From an uncultured Clostridia bacterium (GTDB lineage Bacteria; Bacillota; Clostridia; TANB77; CAG-508), in the NCBI GenBank assembly GCA_934133165.1, contig CAKPAW010000018.1, forward strand, positions 1 to 12,971: a DNA stretch of 12,971 nt, read 5' to 3'. This document shows positions 11,857-12,971 of this stretch, piece after piece (position 1 is the first letter of the stretch; each line of letters starts with the position of its first letter). The notes beneath the pieces are model-generated. The model saw only the letters and a list, made by a program, of their open reading frames with translations, made no database searches and was not told the DNA's origin. The position numbers were made by a program, and so were the translations under genes.

Positions 11857-12971
11857 TTGAAAGATGAAAAGAAAAAATGTGGCTTATATATGAGAGTATC
11901 AACAGAAGACCAAGCAAGAGAAGGCTTTAGTCTTCCAGAACAAAAAGAAAGATTAGAATCTTTTTGTAAATTTAAAGGTTATGAAATAATAGATTATTAT
12001 CAAGATGCTGGAATTAGTGCTAAGACTGGTAATCATAGACCAGAGTTTGAGAGATTAAAAGATGATATAAAAGCTAAAAGAATAAATACTATTGTTGCTT
12101 TAAAGTTGGATAGAATAACAAGAAGTATTTATGATTGGGAAAATTTAATGACATTTCTAGATGAAAACGATGCTTATTTGGATTGTGTAAATGATGAAAT
12201 AAATACAACTAGTGCAAATGGTAAAATGATTTCAAGGTTATTAATGAGTGTTAGTCAAAATGAAATCGAAAGAACAAGTGAAAGAACTAAAGTAGGACTA
12301 GCTGGTGCAATTAAATGTGGTCATATTCCACATATTGCCCCATTAGGATATAAACATGAAGATAAAAAACTAGTAATAGACTATGCTACAAAAGATGTTA
12401 TAGTTAGAATATTTGATTTATATTATAATGGTTATTCTTATCAAAAAATAAGCAATCTATTCAATGAAGAAAAAGTATTAGGAAAAGATAATTGGAGAGA
12501 CTCTACAATACAAACCATTCTTGAAAATGAAATATACAAAGGTGATTTTATTCACGGAAAAAGGACAAAAAATCCAACATATTATGAAGATGTTGTTGAA
12601 CCTATTATTTCAAAAGAAATGTGGGCTGATTGCCAAGTTCAGAAAAAGAAAAATTCAAGGAGTTATCAAAGAACACTCACCTATTTGTATTTACAAAAAC
12701 TAAAATGTCCTAAATGCAATCGTATTTTAGGTGGTAAAGCTACTACAAAGAAAAATGGGAAAACATATTTCTACTATTATTGTAATGATTGTAAAATTCA
12801 ATTTAAAGAAAATGTAATAAATGAATATTTCGAGCAATTTATAGATGAATTAACTGAGTATGATTCTGTTGTAAATCAATTCTTTTTGCCTATGATAAAA
12901 CAAAAATTTGATGAACCTAAAGAACAATTAGAAAAAGAAATAAATAATCAGAAATCTAAACTTGAAAGGAT
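11857..12971 (+). CDS. Large serine recombinase (site-specific integrase), 3' end beyond the window
   Basis: Serine recombinases cut both DNA strands at short att sites through a 5'-phosphoserine link and rotate the ends to integrate or excise elements. The first 371 residues are present; typical members have about 450-550. The resolvase-type domain (about 8-150) has the nucleophile Ser15 in LYMRVSTEDQ, the GISAKTGNHRPEF segment, and LDRITRS with Arg86 and Arg89. The SQNEIERTSERTKVGL helix leads to the recombinase domain (about 155-265). A zinc ribbon follows, with C284, C287, C309 and C312. A coiled-coil segment starts near 345 (KEQLEKEINNQKSKLE), as in large serine integrases. Start TTG 11857 follows GGAGGT (11844-11849) by 7 nt; no in-frame ATG is better. 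No frameshift is seen. Expression probably depends on the attenuator directly upstream. Confidence 0.93.
   Translation, partial: MKDEKKKCGLYMRVSTEDQAREGFSLPEQKERLESFCKFKGYEIIDYYQDAGISAKTGNHRPEFERLKDDIKAKRINTIVALKLDRITRSIYDWENLMTFLDENDAYLDCVNDEINTTSANGKMISRLLMSVSQNEIERTSERTKVGLAGAIKCGHIPHIAPLGYKHEDKKLVIDYATKDVIVRIFDLYYNGYSYQKISNLFNEEKVLGKDNWRDSTIQTILENEIYKGDFIHGKRTKNPTYYEDVVEPIISKEMWADCQVQKKKNSRSYQRTLTYLYLQKLKCPKCNRILGGKATTKKNGKTYFYYYCNDCKIQFKENVINEYFEQFIDELTEYDSVVNQFFLPMIKQKFDEPKEQLEKEINNQKSKLER

Larger units (their letters stand above)
11643..12971 (+). mobile_element. Putative left end of an integrative element
   Basis: A large serine recombinase with its own promoter and attenuator-like leader begins just beyond the tRNA-Leu locus and runs off the window. 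Genes of this class are usually the terminal integrase of prophages, conjugative or mobilisable elements. The boundary is not defined: no att repeat can be seen with only one end, and large serine integrases normally use short attachment cores rather than tRNA ends. The 11643 boundary is simply the end of the preceding gene. Confidence 0.4.

Noticed and set aside
12521..12703. Separate small gene in another frame
   Set aside because: It lies inside the recombinase coding region, which has an intact frame and clear domain motifs.

Overview
The window is very AT-rich bacterial DNA with strong Shine-Dalgarno sites, near-consensus TTGACA/TATAAT promoters and U-tract terminators. It holds a complete ctsR-mcsA-mcsB-clpC operon and the Firmicutes-type infC-rpmI-rplT operon, so it most likely comes from a low-GC Gram-positive, probably an uncultured or gut-type clostridial lineage. 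The species cannot be named from the sequence alone. TGG encodes Trp and nearly every gene ends in TAA, which fits the standard bacterial code. All recognised genes are on the + strand.

Layout: (1) 1-94, an imperfect 23-nt direct repeat, each copy with a small dyad, upstream of the infC promoter and possibly shared with a divergent gene off the left edge. (2) 95-1441, the translation operon infC (IF3), rpmI (L35), rplT (L20), with a perfect promoter, an L20-leader-like attenuator, an apparent AUA start codon for infC and a strong terminator. (3) 1486-4794, a large secreted surface protein with its own promoter: signal peptide, thioester-like N-terminal domain, six CnaB isopeptide modules, and a sorting-type LPKTG that is the very end of the protein. 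(4) 4817-5047, a hairpin followed by a small charged orphan protein. (5) 5137-9792, the class III heat-shock operon: a CtsR operator overlapping the promoter, then CtsR (repressor), McsA (zinc/UVR adaptor), McsB (protein arginine kinase) and ClpC (AAA+ unfoldase), closed by a terminator. These genes form one circuit: CtsR represses the operon, McsA/McsB phosphorylate arginines on CtsR and on damaged proteins, and ClpC unfolds marked substrates for ClpP. (6) 9791-10298, a small membrane-anchored protein whose promoter is preceded by helically phased TTRCAA/A-tract repeats. (7) 10366-11073, a CarD/CdnL-family RNA polymerase-binding regulator with a perfect inverted repeat across its transcription start. 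(8) 11105-11323, tRNA-Leu(UAA) with promoter and terminator. (9) 11327-12971, a small unknown gene, then a large serine recombinase running off the right edge, probably the left end of an integrative element.

The most unusual part is the recombinase leader (about 11689-11835). It has a promoter, an apical hairpin, an intrinsic terminator directly before the recombinase Shine-Dalgarno, and an upstream segment complementary to the 5' arm and loop of that terminator. An unlisted short ORF ends exactly at the foot of the terminator. This looks like a transcription attenuator controlling a site-specific recombinase. Two attenuators (infC and recombinase) therefore occur in one window.
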